From the NCBI GenBank assembly GCA_963811225.1, contig CAWEQO010000012.1, positions 558,001 to 622,000 on the forward strand: a stretch of DNA of 64,000 bases, written 5' to 3'. A model generated the notes under the pieces. It searched no databases and was not told the DNA's origin. It was given only the letters and a program-made list of their open reading frames with translations. Below, piece by piece: positions 51,589 through 59,626 of this stretch. How positions within the stretch are numbered: position 1 is the first letter of the stretch; every line of letters starts with the position of its first letter. The DNA comes from CAWEQO01 sp963811225. Lineage in GTDB: Bacteria; Chloroflexota; Anaerolineae; Anaerolineales; Anaerolineaceae. The position numbers and the translations under genes are program-made.

Positions 51589-51630
51589 GTATGCTGACCT
51601 ATGTATTTTATTATAGATAGGTGAGCATAC
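51589..51630. promoter_or_regulatory. Palindromic operator candidate over the GGDEF gene promoter
   Basis: Arms 51589-51606 (GTATGCTGACCTATGTAT) and 51613-51630 pair at 16 of 18 positions around a 6-base centre. The palindrome covers the -10 box and probable start of transcription of the GGDEF-RHH gene, 16 bases before its ATG. This is where a repressor, possibly the gene's own product, would act. Confidence 0.6.
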
Positions 51631-51637
51631 ATTGCAA
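51610..51637 (-). promoter_or_regulatory. Promoter of the GGDEF-RHH gene
   Basis: Read leftward, TTGCAA (51637-51632) and TATAAT (51615-51610) are separated by 16 bases. Transcription should begin near 51603, inside the palindrome. Confidence 0.6.
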
Positions 51638-51818
51638 TAGGGGAGACCTTACAAATTCTACGCGTTTTTCCCCGCTGCGGGCCGGTTTTTCGTTACAATA
51701 GGAGCAACATTAACGAGCACATTGGGGGAAATTAAATTTCGGAAAGTGAATTTGCAATGATGTTCTTGTCTATACAGGGGGAAATCCAGGCGTCAGGCGG
51801 ATCGGACGGTGGGCGGCT

Positions 51819-54122
51819 ATGCCAGTAATCCTTCTTCCGCTGCTGATCTCGCTGGCATCGATCCCAATGATCCTGCTGATCGGTGTGCGCAAACCTAAAT
51901 GGACCGGGTGGTTCAGCGTGCTTGCGTCACTGGCGGCTTTCCTCAGCGCCCTGATCATCTGGCTCAACAGCCGCGGCGGCTCTTTCGATCTGCCCTGGGC
52001 GCCCACCTGGGGGCTGCGCTTGCAGTTCACCTTCGACGGCCTTGCCGCCCTGTACGTGCTGATGACCACCGGCATCGGCGTGGTGGTGCTGATTTACTCC
52101 ACCGGCTACATTCCCCGGCACCTGGACAAAGAGAAGCAGCCGCCCTCCGGCAACACTCGCTTCTACGCCGAGATGATGCTGTTCATGGCCGCAATGGTCG
52201 GGCTGGCCCTGGCGCAGGATCTGATCTTGATGTTTCTGTTCTGGGACTTGACCACGCTCACCTCGTACTTCCTGATCGGCTTCGACCGCGAAAAGCCCCT
52301 GGCGCGCCATGCGGCGTTGATGGCCGTGATCGTCACCGGGGTGGGCTCGCTGTTCTTCCTGATCGCGGCACTCATGCTGGCGCAAGAGTACGACACCTTC
52401 TCCCTCCCCGAGATTCTGACCAATTTTCAGCTCAGCTACAACAGCATCCTGGCCCTGGCGCTGGTGGTCGTCGCTTCGGCGGCCAAGTCGGCCCAGTTCC
52501 CCTTCCACATCTGGCTGCCGCGCGCCATGCGCGCGCCCACCCCGGTTTCAGCCTACCTGCACTCCTCAGCGATGGTGGCGGCCGGGGTGCTTCTGATTTC
52601 GCGCTTCTACCCGGCCATGCAGCAAAGCCCGCTGCTGCTGGGGATCATCACCGGCTTCGGGGTGGCTTCGATGTTCATCGCCTCGCTGTTGGCCATCACC
52701 GCCGACGATATCAAGCGCATCCTGGCCTATTCCACCATCGCCCAATACGGCTACATGTTTACCCTGTTGGGCATGAGCGAGCAAATGGGCGCGATCGGGG
52801 CGTCGTTCTATTTCCTGGCGCATGCCCTGATAAAGTGCGCCCTGTTCCTCTCCGCCGGGGCGGTGATGGAAGCGACCGGCGAGCGCAAGAGCACCAGACT
52901 GGGCGGCCTGTGGAGCAAAATGCCTGTGCTCGGGCTTTTCACCGCAGTGCACGCCATCGGGTTGGCCGGGCTGCCGCTCACGATTGGCTACTTCAAGGAC
53001 GACCTGTTCTTCGAGACCGCCCTGCAGCAAGGCCGCACCTACCCGGTCTTGGCAGTATTGAGCGCCGCCCTCACAATCATCTACATGTACCGCTATTGGG
53101 TCAACATCTTCCTCGGCAAGCTCAAGAATAAGGTCGAGCGCCTTCCGCCCCAGCTGGGCGTGATGGTTGCCCTGCTGGGGCTGATCGTCTTCCTGGGGGG
53201 GCTGTATGCTGTGCCGTTCGCCCGCCTGTCGCAAGCCGCAGGCCAGGTCATGACCGGCCGCGCCGTAACCATCGATACGACCTACAGCATCCAGCCGCGC
53301 ACCTATTTGGCCCTGTACGCATACGCTGCCGCGGCCGTCTTGCTGGTCTTCTGGCGCTGGTGGAATTCGGCCGCGCACGACCTGGAGCGCCTCGGTAAGC
53401 TCATCGGGGTCGAAAAATGGTACTTTGGCGCCCTCGACAAGCTGGCCGAACTGTCGGGAGTCATGTATCGCAACCAGTTCAACAACCTGGTCAACCGCCT
53501 GACGACGATCCTGGTTCCGGCGGCGCTGCTGCTGGCCGGCGGATTCCTGTCGCTGCCCTTCTCGACCTCCTTCCGCTTCAACCCGGTGCCCGGCTACAAT
53601 CTGCCGCTGGCTTTCGCCCTGGTCGTCACTGCGGCAGCCGGGATCAGCCTGGTCGTTTCGCACAACATTCTCACCCAGGTCTTCGCCATTTCGACCTTCA
53701 GCTTTGCCCTGGTGGCGGTCTTCTCCTTTTTTGGCAGCCCCAATATCGGCATCGTGGCGGTGCTGACCAGCATCGCTTCCTCGGTGTTGTTCATCGCCAT
53801 CCTGATGCAGTTCTCTTCCAAGTCGCTGGGCCAAGTCCAGTCGCTGCGCGAGCCGCGCTGGGCCCAGATCCGCAATATGGCCATTGCAGGCTTTTCTGGG
53901 ATTTTCTCGTTCGTGTTCATCTGGTCGGTGCTGTCGCTCGTGCGGATCAACGATTCGGTGGCGTATCAGCAAATCCAGCTGTCCCCGCTGGCTTATGCCC
54001 ACAACGTGGTCGCCATGCTGCTGGTGGACATGCGCCAGCTCGACACGATGGGAGAAATCAGCGTGATCGGAATTTCACTGCTGGGCATCGCCACACTGCT
54101 CATGTATGGAAAGAAATCATGA
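51819..54122 (+). CDS. mrpA: Mrp cation/proton antiporter subunit A
   Basis: A 767-residue membrane protein with about 20 helices, homologous to NuoL. The proton-antiporter core has FWDLTTLTSYFLIG (conserved Glu position replaced as in some MrpA), KSAQFPFHIWLPRAM with the key Lys, and HALIKCALFLSAGA. It is the largest subunit of a Na+(K+)/H+ antiporter driven by the membrane potential. Its stop overlaps the mrpB start (ATGA). The ribosome site is weak, so the exact start is less certain. Confidence 0.92.
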   Translation: MPVILLPLLISLASIPMILLIGVRKPKWTGWFSVLASLAAFLSALIIWLNSRGGSFDLPWAPTWGLRLQFTFDGLAALYVLMTTGIGVVVLIYSTGYIPRHLDKEKQPPSGNTRFYAEMMLFMAAMVGLALAQDLILMFLFWDLTTLTSYFLIGFDREKPLARHAALMAVIVTGVGSLFFLIAALMLAQEYDTFSLPEILTNFQLSYNSILALALVVVASAAKSAQFPFHIWLPRAMRAPTPVSAYLHSSAMVAAGVLLISRFYPAMQQSPLLLGIITGFGVASMFIASLLAITADDIKRILAYSTIAQYGYMFTLLGMSEQMGAIGASFYFLAHALIKCALFLSAGAVMEATGERKSTRLGGLWSKMPVLGLFTAVHAIGLAGLPLTIGYFKDDLFFETALQQGRTYPVLAVLSAALTIIYMYRYWVNIFLGKLKNKVERLPPQLGVMVALLGLIVFLGGLYAVPFARLSQAAGQVMTGRAVTIDTTYSIQPRTYLALYAYAAAAVLLVFWRWWNSAAHDLERLGKLIGVEKWYFGALDKLAELSGVMYRNQFNNLVNRLTTILVPAALLLAGGFLSLPFSTSFRFNPVPGYNLPLAFALVVTAAAGISLVVSHNILTQVFAISTFSFALVAVFSFFGSPNIGIVAVLTSIASSVLFIAILMQFSSKSLGQVQSLREPRWAQIRNMAIAGFSGIFSFVFIWSVLSLVRINDSVAYQQIQLSPLAYAHNVVAMLLVDMRQLDTMGEISVIGISLLGIATLLMYGKKS

Positions 54123-54559
54123 AAACTGTCCTGGTGCAGTTTGTCGCCCGCATTTTATTCCTCCCGATCCTGATCCTGTCGGTGACGGTCTTCTTGCGCG
54201 GCTACAGCGCCATCGGGGGCGGCTTCAGCGGCGGCCTGCTGGCGGCCATCGGCTTTATCTTGCAAATGATCGCCTTTGGCTATCAAGAGGTTTACGAGTC
54301 GCTCCACCTCAAATACGCCCACTACGTGGCGTTGGCCGGGCTGATGGTGGCGCTGCTGGCGGCCTTCGGGCCGACACTGCTCGGCTATCCGCCAGCCACA
54401 ACCTTCCCGCGCCCGGGCGGGTCCTTGATCGAAATTGGCGCGCTGGAACTCGATACGGCCATCCTGTTCGATTTTGGTGTGTATTTATTGGTAACGGGCT
54501 TCACCGTAGCGATGATGGCCTTATTCGTTTATGCTCGAGAGGAGGATTTGACCCCATGA
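54119..54559 (+). CDS. mrpB: Mrp antiporter subunit B
   Basis: A 146-residue MnhB-family membrane protein with four helices. The conserved pocket motif GGGFSGGLLAAIGFILQ is present near residue 33, and the C-terminal half has LFDFGVYLLVTGFT. It overlaps mrpA by four bases and mrpC by four bases (ATGA), showing tight translational coupling. Confidence 0.92.
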   Translation: MKTVLVQFVARILFLPILILSVTVFLRGYSAIGGGFSGGLLAAIGFILQMIAFGYQEVYESLHLKYAHYVALAGLMVALLAAFGPTLLGYPPATTFPRPGGSLIEIGALELDTAILFDFGVYLLVTGFTVAMMALFVYAREEDLTP

Positions 54560-54937
54560 ATTTCATCATCGCCGTGACTGTCGCAATCATCTTTACAATT
54601 GGCGTGTACCTTTCATTGACCCGCAACCTGCTCCGCGTTTACATCGGCATTTTGATGATCTCTTACTCCGTAATCCTGTTCATCGTTGCAGCCGGTTTCA
54701 CCTACGGCGCTGCGCCGATCTACCCGCTGGATGTGCAGCGCCCGATCAGTGATCCGCTGGTGCAGGCGCTGGCGCTCACCGCGGTGGTGATCAGCTTTGG
54801 CACTTCCGGGCTGGTGTTCGCCGTTGTTGAAGCGGGTGTACCTCACGCAGGGCTCCCTCGACCGGTTGGATCTGGAGCAGGACGAAATCAAGGAGAAGGA
54901 AGAGCTTTCAACCACGAAGGAGGAGCTGTGCTCCTGA
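54556..54937 (+). CDS. mrpC: Mrp antiporter subunit C, with an apparent one-base frameshift
   Basis: A NuoK-like subunit of about 125 residues with three membrane helices: NFIIAVTVAIIFTIGVYL, RVYIGILMISYSVILF and ALTAVVISFGTSGLVF. After codon 93 (VVEA) the given frame becomes a Gly/Pro/Arg-rich string that runs on into mrpD. Removing one G from the GGG at 54834-54836 restores the expected tail VYLTQGSLDRLDLEQDE and a stop at 54935-54937 that overlaps the mrpD start. So the sequence as given carries a +1 insertion, which could be real or an assembly error. Confidence 0.8.
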
Positions 54938-56298
54938 CCGCTCCGCTGTTCATCACCTGGGGAACGGCCATCATCCTCGCCCCGCTCAACGGCCAGCGCC
55001 GTTGGGTGCATTGGATCGCGGCGGCAGGGCTGGGCGGCGCGCTGGCAGCGTCGCTGGTTTTGCTGGGCAGGGTGTATGCAGGCCCGCCGATCGAAATCAT
55101 CACCGGACACTGGCCGCAAGGCATCGGCATCCGCTTGCGCGCCGACGCATTGAGCATGACCTTTGCCACCCTGGTCGACATCTTGCTGCTCACGGCCCTG
55201 TTGTATGAACCGCCGGGCAAGGTGGAAGAGCGTTCATTCCCGGCCCTGGTGCTGTTCCTGGCGGCGGGCCTCAACGGCCTGTTCCTGACCGGCGACATCT
55301 TCGATTTCTACGTGTTTTTCGAGGTCTCGATGACGGCTTCGTATGTGCTGGCCAGCTACGGCTCGAACGAACGCATCCTGCGCAACACGTTCACCTTCAT
55401 CATTATCAACCTGTTGGGCAGCTCGATCTTCCTGACCGGTGTCCTGGCTTTGTACCACCAAACCGGCACGCTCGACATGCAGCAGGTTGCGGCGCTGATG
55501 CCAAAGGTGGACCCGCAGACCGCGATCATGACTGGCACACTGATCCTGGTGGCATTCAGCATCAAGCTCGGCCTGTTCCCGTTCCAATACTGGCTGCCGC
55601 CGGTCTATCGAGGGGTCAAGCCGGTGGCCGCAGCTATCCTGGGCGGCATCCTGGTCAACATCGGCAGCTACGGTCTGCTCCGTTTCGGTGGAACCATCTT
55701 CCCGGCCCAGCTGCAAGCCGGATCGAAGGTCTTACTGCTGCTGGGGGCCGCCAGCATGCTTTACGGGGCCACCCTGGCCATCGGGCGACGGACGCCGCAG
55801 GAAGTGTTAGCCTATTCCTCCATCAGCCAGGCAGGGTACATCCTGATTGCGCTGAGCTTCGGCGGGGTGATCGGCTATTCGGCGGCGATCGTCTACGCGA
55901 TCGTCAACGCCATGAACAAGACCATGCTGTTCCTGGCCGGTGGGGTGCGCGGCCCGCTGATCTCGTTCAGTTTTGCGGTCGGGGCGCTCAGCGTGGTGGG
56001 CATCCCGCCGACCATTGGATTCTTTGCGAAAGCGTCCCTGTTCCGCACCGCCATCCACTATCACAACCCGGTGTTCGTGGTGCTGGTGTTCCTTGGGGGC
56101 GCCCTGTCGTTTGTGTATATGTTCCAGATCTATCAGCGAAAGTTCTGGTCCAAGACCACCGAGGAGACGCCGGAGGCTTCCTATATCCGCCAGTCGGTGA
56201 TCGTCATTCTGGCGGTGTTGATCCTGGCGCTGGGCTTCTGGCCTGACCCGCTGCTTTCGATCGGACAGCAGTGGATGGCTTCGGGACTGCTGAAATAG
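54928..56298 (+). CDS. mrpD: Mrp antiporter subunit D
   Basis: A 456-residue NuoM/N-like antiporter subunit with about 13 membrane helices. It has FDFYVFFEVSMTASYVLASY with the conserved Glu, FSIKLGLFPFQYWLPPVY with the conserved Lys, and LAYSSISQAGYI. The GTG start at 54928 is chosen because AAGGAGG lies 4 nt upstream and homologues begin here. The open frame extends further upstream only because of the shift in mrpC. Confidence 0.9.
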   Translation: MLLTAPLFITWGTAIILAPLNGQRRWVHWIAAAGLGGALAASLVLLGRVYAGPPIEIITGHWPQGIGIRLRADALSMTFATLVDILLLTALLYEPPGKVEERSFPALVLFLAAGLNGLFLTGDIFDFYVFFEVSMTASYVLASYGSNERILRNTFTFIIINLLGSSIFLTGVLALYHQTGTLDMQQVAALMPKVDPQTAIMTGTLILVAFSIKLGLFPFQYWLPPVYRGVKPVAAAILGGILVNIGSYGLLRFGGTIFPAQLQAGSKVLLLLGAASMLYGATLAIGRRTPQEVLAYSSISQAGYILIALSFGGVIGYSAAIVYAIVNAMNKTMLFLAGGVRGPLISFSFAVGALSVVGIPPTIGFFAKASLFRTAIHYHNPVFVVLVFLGGALSFVYMFQIYQRKFWSKTTEETPEASYIRQSVIVILAVLILALGFWPDPLLSIGQQWMASGLLK

Positions 56299-56308
56299 GA
56301 GGTGCGTC

Positions 56309-56806
56309 ACGTCTCGGCTCTTGTTCTCTCTTCTGGTGCTGCTGGCCATCTACCTGGCTGCGTTGACCAGCCTGGAGCCCGGCAATATCTTTACTGGGGT
56401 GGTCGTCTCGGTCTTGCTAATCGCCGCGTTCCATCGCTTCACCAATCCAAACGGTCTGCTTAGGCCCGTGCCGAACCTGCTGCGGCGGATCGTGGCCTTC
56501 TTCCCCCTGCTTGCTGTGGTGATGTGGGACATCCTGGCCGGCTCATGGAAGGTGATGCTTGCAATCTTGCGCCTGCGCCCTGCCGATCAAGCCGGTCTGG
56601 TCGAGGTGCCGATTGAAGAGCGCACCCGCCTGGGCGTTGCGGTGATCGCGCTCAAGACCACGATGACCCCCGGCTCTGCACTTGTTGAGGTGAAATGGGA
56701 AGAGGGCAAGATGGTTTTTAGCTACTTGAACGCCGGCAATGCGCAAAAGATCCGCCAGAAACACCGCAGTTTCTACGAAAGGTATCAGCGAAAGGTGTTT
56801 CCATGA
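56309..56806 (+). CDS. mrpE: Mrp antiporter subunit E, with no ordinary start codon
   Basis: An MnhE-family membrane protein of about 165 residues that helps assemble the Mrp complex. It has two N-terminal helices (LLFSLLVLLAIYLAAL and a second to about residue 38), a third around VAFFPLLAVVMWDILAG, and the cytoplasmic domain TMTPGSALVEV. AGGAGG (56297-56302) is perfectly spaced from ACG at 56309, where homologues start with M-x-R-L-L. The first ordinary start, TTG at 56321, is 18 bases from that site. An ATG-to-ACG change or true ACG initiation is inferred. Confidence 0.82.
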   Translation, partial: TSRLLFSLLVLLAIYLAALTSLEPGNIFTGVVVSVLLIAAFHRFTNPNGLLRPVPNLLRRIVAFFPLLAVVMWDILAGSWKVMLAILRLRPADQAGLVEVPIEERTRLGVAVIALKTTMTPGSALVEVKWEEGKMVFSYLNAGNAQKIRQKHRSFYERYQRKVFP

Positions 56807-57072
56807 ACCCAATTTTTCTTAACGTCTGCATTGGCCTGATCTCGATCCTAATCCTGGCGCTGGTGATTATGGCCGTGACAGCCCGCTCGATCCTGACGCG
56901 GCTGCTGGCAGTCAACACGCTCTCGCTGCCGCTCATTGCCATCCTTGCGCTGTATGCCTTGCTGCACGCCTCGTCCTATTACATGGATATCGCCATCTAC
57001 CTGGCGCTGATCTCCTTCGTCGCCACACTCGGCATCGCCCGCTACATCGTTGAAGGGAGGCTGTTCAAATAA
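56803..57072 (+). CDS. mrpF: Mrp antiporter subunit F
   Basis: An 89-residue MnhF-family protein with three membrane helices (about 5-24, 33-52, 60-80) and the conserved DIAIYLALISFVATLG segment, which holds the Asp found in the family. It overlaps mrpE by four bases (ATGA) and mrpG by one base. Confidence 0.9.
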   Translation: MNPIFLNVCIGLISILILALVIMAVTARSILTRLLAVNTLSLPLIAILALYALLHASSYYMDIAIYLALISFVATLGIARYIVEGRLFK

Positions 57073-57446
57073 TGGTTATCTTCGATTGGATTATCAGCCT
57101 CATCATCATCGTAGGGATTTTCGTGCTGGCGCTGGCCGTCTACGGGATGTTTTGGATGCCATCCTTCGTGGCCCGGCTGCAAGCCGCTAGTTTTGCCGTC
57201 TATCTCGGCGCGGGATTGATCGTTTTCGCCGCCATGCTCGCCATCGGGCGGGACGTAGCCGAGCACGGTTCTCTAGTGCTGCTGATCTTGCTGATCACCT
57301 CGCCAATCTCGACCCATGCCCTGGCGCGCGCCGCGGTGAAGCACAATGCCAGCGCCCAACAACTGGGGCCGGAGGAGAACAACCGTAAAGATGTGGTCGA
57401 TGGGAAACCGCACGGTTCTGACCCGGAGCATGGGTTGTTGGAATAA
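57072..57446 (+). CDS. mrpG: Mrp antiporter subunit G
   Basis: A 124-residue MnhG-family protein with three membrane helices: FDWIISLIIIVGIFVLAL, a second around residues 38-60 and LVLLILLITSPISTHALARAA, the last matching the family signature. The C-terminal 30 residues are polar and longer than in many homologues. It closes the seven-gene mrp operon; a long palindrome follows immediately. Confidence 0.9.
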   Translation: MVIFDWIISLIIIVGIFVLALAVYGMFWMPSFVARLQAASFAVYLGAGLIVFAAMLAIGRDVAEHGSLVLLILLITSPISTHALARAAVKHNASAQQLGPEENNRKDVVDGKPHGSDPEHGLLE

Positions 57447-57447
57447 G

Positions 57448-57539
57448 GGGAAGAAGAGATTTAAGAACAGAGAGCAGTAAAAACCCCTGGATTGCGCCAG
57501 GGGTTTTTACTGCTCTCTGCTCTTGAATCTCTTCTTCCC
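57448..57539. repeat. Long inverted repeat (43-nt arms) with shared purine core between mrpG and the AIM24 gene
   Basis: Arms 57448-57490 and 57497-57539 match at 41 of 43 positions around a 6-base centre. The left arm carries AGAACAGAGAGCAG, the right arm its complement. The innermost part (AAAAACCCCTGG) looks like an ordinary terminator stem, so the palindrome may be a terminator with added outer arms. It separates convergent genes. Confidence 0.94.
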
Positions 57540-57543
57540 GATC

Positions 57544-58224
57544 TTAATCCGACCGCTGTTTAGGCAGCTTTGGAACCAGCCACTGGATCAAGGCTTGCTC
57601 GCTGCGAGTTTGCAGAAGAACTCGGCCGGGTCCGGTCAAATCGACCACCAGGCCTTCACCGCCGAGCAGGGTGGACTTCAACCCGCCCACCGAGCGCACC
57701 CGAAAACCAATGTTCTCTCTAAAGGCCACCAGGTGTCCGGTGTCGACGGTATAGACCTCGCCCGGCCCCAGGTTCACCTCATGGATGGCGCCGTAGCTGG
57801 AGAGGACCAGCTCACCCGTGCCTGAGCAGTGCAGCATGATCAAACCCTCGCCGCCGAAGAAGGTGCGGGCGCCCGACCATTTCGTGTCGACATTGACGCC
57901 CGATTCGGAGGCGACGAAGGAGCCGGATTGCACCAGGTAGGATTCATTGCTCAGATTCATGGTGAACATGTCACCCGGCAGCGTGGGCGCGAGCAGCAGT
58001 TCACCGCCGCGCGGCCCTGCCTGGAAGGTGTTGATGAAAAACAACTCGCCCCCGAGCATGCTTCGCGCCAGCGATTTGAAGATGCCGCCGCGCGTGCCGG
58101 TCTGGATCTGGATATCGGACGACATGCTCACCATCGCGCCGGTTTCTGCAACAATAGCCTCCTGCGGGCCAAGCTGCACCCGAGCGACAGCGTAAGAAGG
58201 CCGGTATAACACTTGAACGTCCAT
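57544..58224 (-). CDS. AIM24/TIGR00266 family protein
   Basis: A 226-residue protein of the AIM24 family, an all-beta fold with repeated Gly-rich strands: ETGAMVSMSSDIQIQTGTRG, SMLGGELFFINTF, GEVYTVDTGHLVAF, GEGLVVDLTGPG. Function in bacteria is unknown; the yeast relative is mitochondrial. It is cytoplasmic by sequence. The ATG at 58224 has GGGAG upstream; an in-frame ATG 27 bases earlier lacks a ribosome site. Confidence 0.88.
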   Translation of the reverse strand: MDVQVLYRPSYAVARVQLGPQEAIVAETGAMVSMSSDIQIQTGTRGGIFKSLARSMLGGELFFINTFQAGPRGGELLLAPTLPGDMFTMNLSNESYLVQSGSFVASESGVNVDTKWSGARTFFGGEGLIMLHCSGTGELVLSSYGAIHEVNLGPGEVYTVDTGHLVAFRENIGFRVRSVGGLKSTLLGGEGLVVDLTGPGRVLLQTRSEQALIQWLVPKLPKQRSD

Positions 58225-58331
58225 CGTTTGCTCCCTTTCATGGATCTTCATGGCTTCACATCTGTGTACCTTTTATACGAGATATTGTACCGAGAAGTTG
58301 CACGAGAGGGAAAGGGGAGCCTGCCCTCTTA

Positions 58332-58340
58332 TGATATAAT
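58332..58340 (+). promoter_or_regulatory. Extended -10 promoter of the rpsF operon
   Basis: TGATATAAT is an extended -10 element 170 bases before rpsF. No clear -35 is present. It would give a leader long enough to hold the structure at 58444-58498. Confidence 0.45.
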
Positions 58341-58443
58341 TGCCTCTGGCAACTATTCTGCAATGATGATCGAAACCTGTGCAAAAATGTTACTCTGTGT
58401 TAAAATAATCCCCCGATGGTTAGCAAGAATCTTTTACTTGCTG

Positions 58444-58498
58444 CCTTTCCGCTCCGGTCCCATCTACGATGGTAACCTAGGGCAATCCCGTGGAAAGG
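58444..58498 (+). promoter_or_regulatory. S6:S18-type autoregulatory leader RNA of rpsF
   Basis: CCTTTCC (58444-58450) pairs with GGAAAGG (58492-58498), which is the ribosome site of rpsF. Between them are an unpaired CTCCGG segment containing CCG and a small hairpin, CCATC-TAC-GATGG (58460-58472). This matches the layout known for the S6:S18 leader, where a CCG bulge and a stem that covers the ribosome site bind the S6-S18 protein dimer. The operon encodes both S6 and S18, as expected for this feedback loop. Confidence 0.6.
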
Positions 58499-58510
58499 AG
58501 GTTTCCCTAC

Positions 58511-58795
58511 ATGCGCGACTATGAGTTAGTCATAATTATTCAGCCTGATCTGGACGAGACAGCCACAACTGCTGTTATCGACCGTGTAAAAGGTTGGATC
58601 ACAGACGCCGAAGGTAACGTTGCGAAGACGGATCTATGGGGTAAGCGCCACATGGCTTACGCCATCCGTAAACAACGCGAAGGCTACTATGTGCTGTTAC
58701 AAGCACAGATGGATCCGGCTTTTGTCAATGAACTGGAACGCAATCTGCGGCTCCAGGAGCCGGTGATGCGCTATTTGGTCACAACTGCTGATTAA
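58511..58795 (+). CDS. rpsF: 30S ribosomal protein S6
   Basis: A 94-residue S6 protein that pairs with S18 in the small subunit platform. It begins MRDYELVIIIQPDLDE and has GKRHMAYAIRKQREGYYVLL and EPVMRYLVTTAD, all typical. The start is fixed by GGAAAGGAGG just upstream. It is followed by ssb and rpsR, the conserved rpsF-ssb-rpsR order of many bacteria. Confidence 0.96.
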   Translation: MRDYELVIIIQPDLDETATTAVIDRVKGWITDAEGNVAKTDLWGKRHMAYAIRKQREGYYVLLQAQMDPAFVNELERNLRLQEPVMRYLVTTAD

Positions 58796-58843
58796 GTTTG
58801 TTTTCCAGGTTGCCGGGTTGTATCCATTTGGAAGGAGAACAGG

Positions 58844-59248
58844 ATGAGCCGAGGACTGAACAAAGTAATGATTATTGGTCATCTGGGACGAGATCCAGAG
58901 ATGCGCTACACACCCTCTGGGCGACCCGTGACAACTTTCAGCGTGGCCACCAGCCGCAGTTGGAGTACCGCGGATGGGGAGCGTCACACCGAGACCGAAT
59001 GGTTTAATATTGTTGCTTGGGGCAATCTTGCAGAGATCTGCAAGCAGTACCTCACCAAAGGCCAGCAAGTGTACATTGAAGGACGCTTGCAGACCCGCCG
59101 GTGGGAAGATTCTGAAAGCATCAAGCACACCAGCATTGAAATTGTCGCCGGCGAGATGATGATCCTTGGGGATCGTCGCGACGCCGGACAAGTTCAGTCG
59201 GGTGAAACTACAGATTCAGAGGGAATCGAAGACGAATTTCCCTTTTAG
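58844..59248 (+). CDS. ssb: Single-stranded DNA-binding protein
   Basis: A 134-residue SSB. The OB fold (about 1-108) has NKVMIIGHLGRDPEMRYTPSG and TEWFNIVAWGNLAEIC. A short linker leads to the acidic C-terminal tip EDEFPF, the docking site for partner enzymes such as RecJ. AAGGAG precedes the ATG. Confidence 0.96.
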   Translation: MSRGLNKVMIIGHLGRDPEMRYTPSGRPVTTFSVATSRSWSTADGERHTETEWFNIVAWGNLAEICKQYLTKGQQVYIEGRLQTRRWEDSESIKHTSIEIVAGEMMILGDRRDAGQVQSGETTDSEGIEDEFPF

Positions 59249-59262
59249 TTGGAGATTGATCA

Positions 59263-59544
59263 ATGAGTGATGATAATTCAAACGAGGGTGGGCGCTATTC
59301 TGGCCGGCGGTATCCTTCGCGTCCGCGAATATGCCAGTTCTGCGCAGATAAAAACACCAAAATCGATTACAAGCAGATGGACATGCTGCGCCGGTTTGTG
59401 ACCGAAGAAGGCAAAATCCGGCCGCGCCGCCAGACCGGCACCTGCGCTCGACACCAGCGTGAGCTGGCGCAAGCGATTAAACGGGCTCGCCACCTGGCGC
59501 TGCTGCCTTACACATCCAGCCGGTGGGAAGACACAGTTCGCTAA
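59263..59544 (+). CDS. rpsR: 30S ribosomal protein S18, zinc-binding form
   Basis: A 93-residue S18. CQFC near residue 24 and a later Cys-x-x-His (CARH) show the zinc-binding (C+) version of the protein. The core DYKQMDMLRRFVTEEGKIRPRRQTG is typical. It partners S6 encoded two genes upstream. A terminator follows. Confidence 0.95.
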   Translation: MSDDNSNEGGRYSGRRYPSRPRICQFCADKNTKIDYKQMDMLRRFVTEEGKIRPRRQTGTCARHQRELAQAIKRARHLALLPYTSSRWEDTVR

Positions 59545-59565
59545 TCCAGCCGCAGCTCCTGCCAG

Positions 59566-59608
59566 GGGGCATGGAGTTGCGTACAACTCTATGCCCCTTT
59601 GTTTTTTA
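59566..59608 (+). terminator. Terminator of the rpsF operon
   Basis: GGGGCATGGAGTTG and CAACTCTATGCCCC form a 14-bp stem with one G-U type mismatch and a 4-base loop, followed by TTTGTTTTTT. Confidence 0.9.
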
Positions 59609-59626
59609 TAGATAGAGGTCGCCCTT

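Noticed and set aside
52566..54002. A 478-codon open frame antisense to mrpA
   Set aside because: Low-complexity, charged translation opposite a clear membrane protein gene.
54106..56298. A single 730-codon frame that looks like an MrpC-MrpD fusion
   Set aside because: The joining segment is low-complexity and unlike either family, mrpD has its own strong ribosome site and GTG start, and removing one base restores separate genes.
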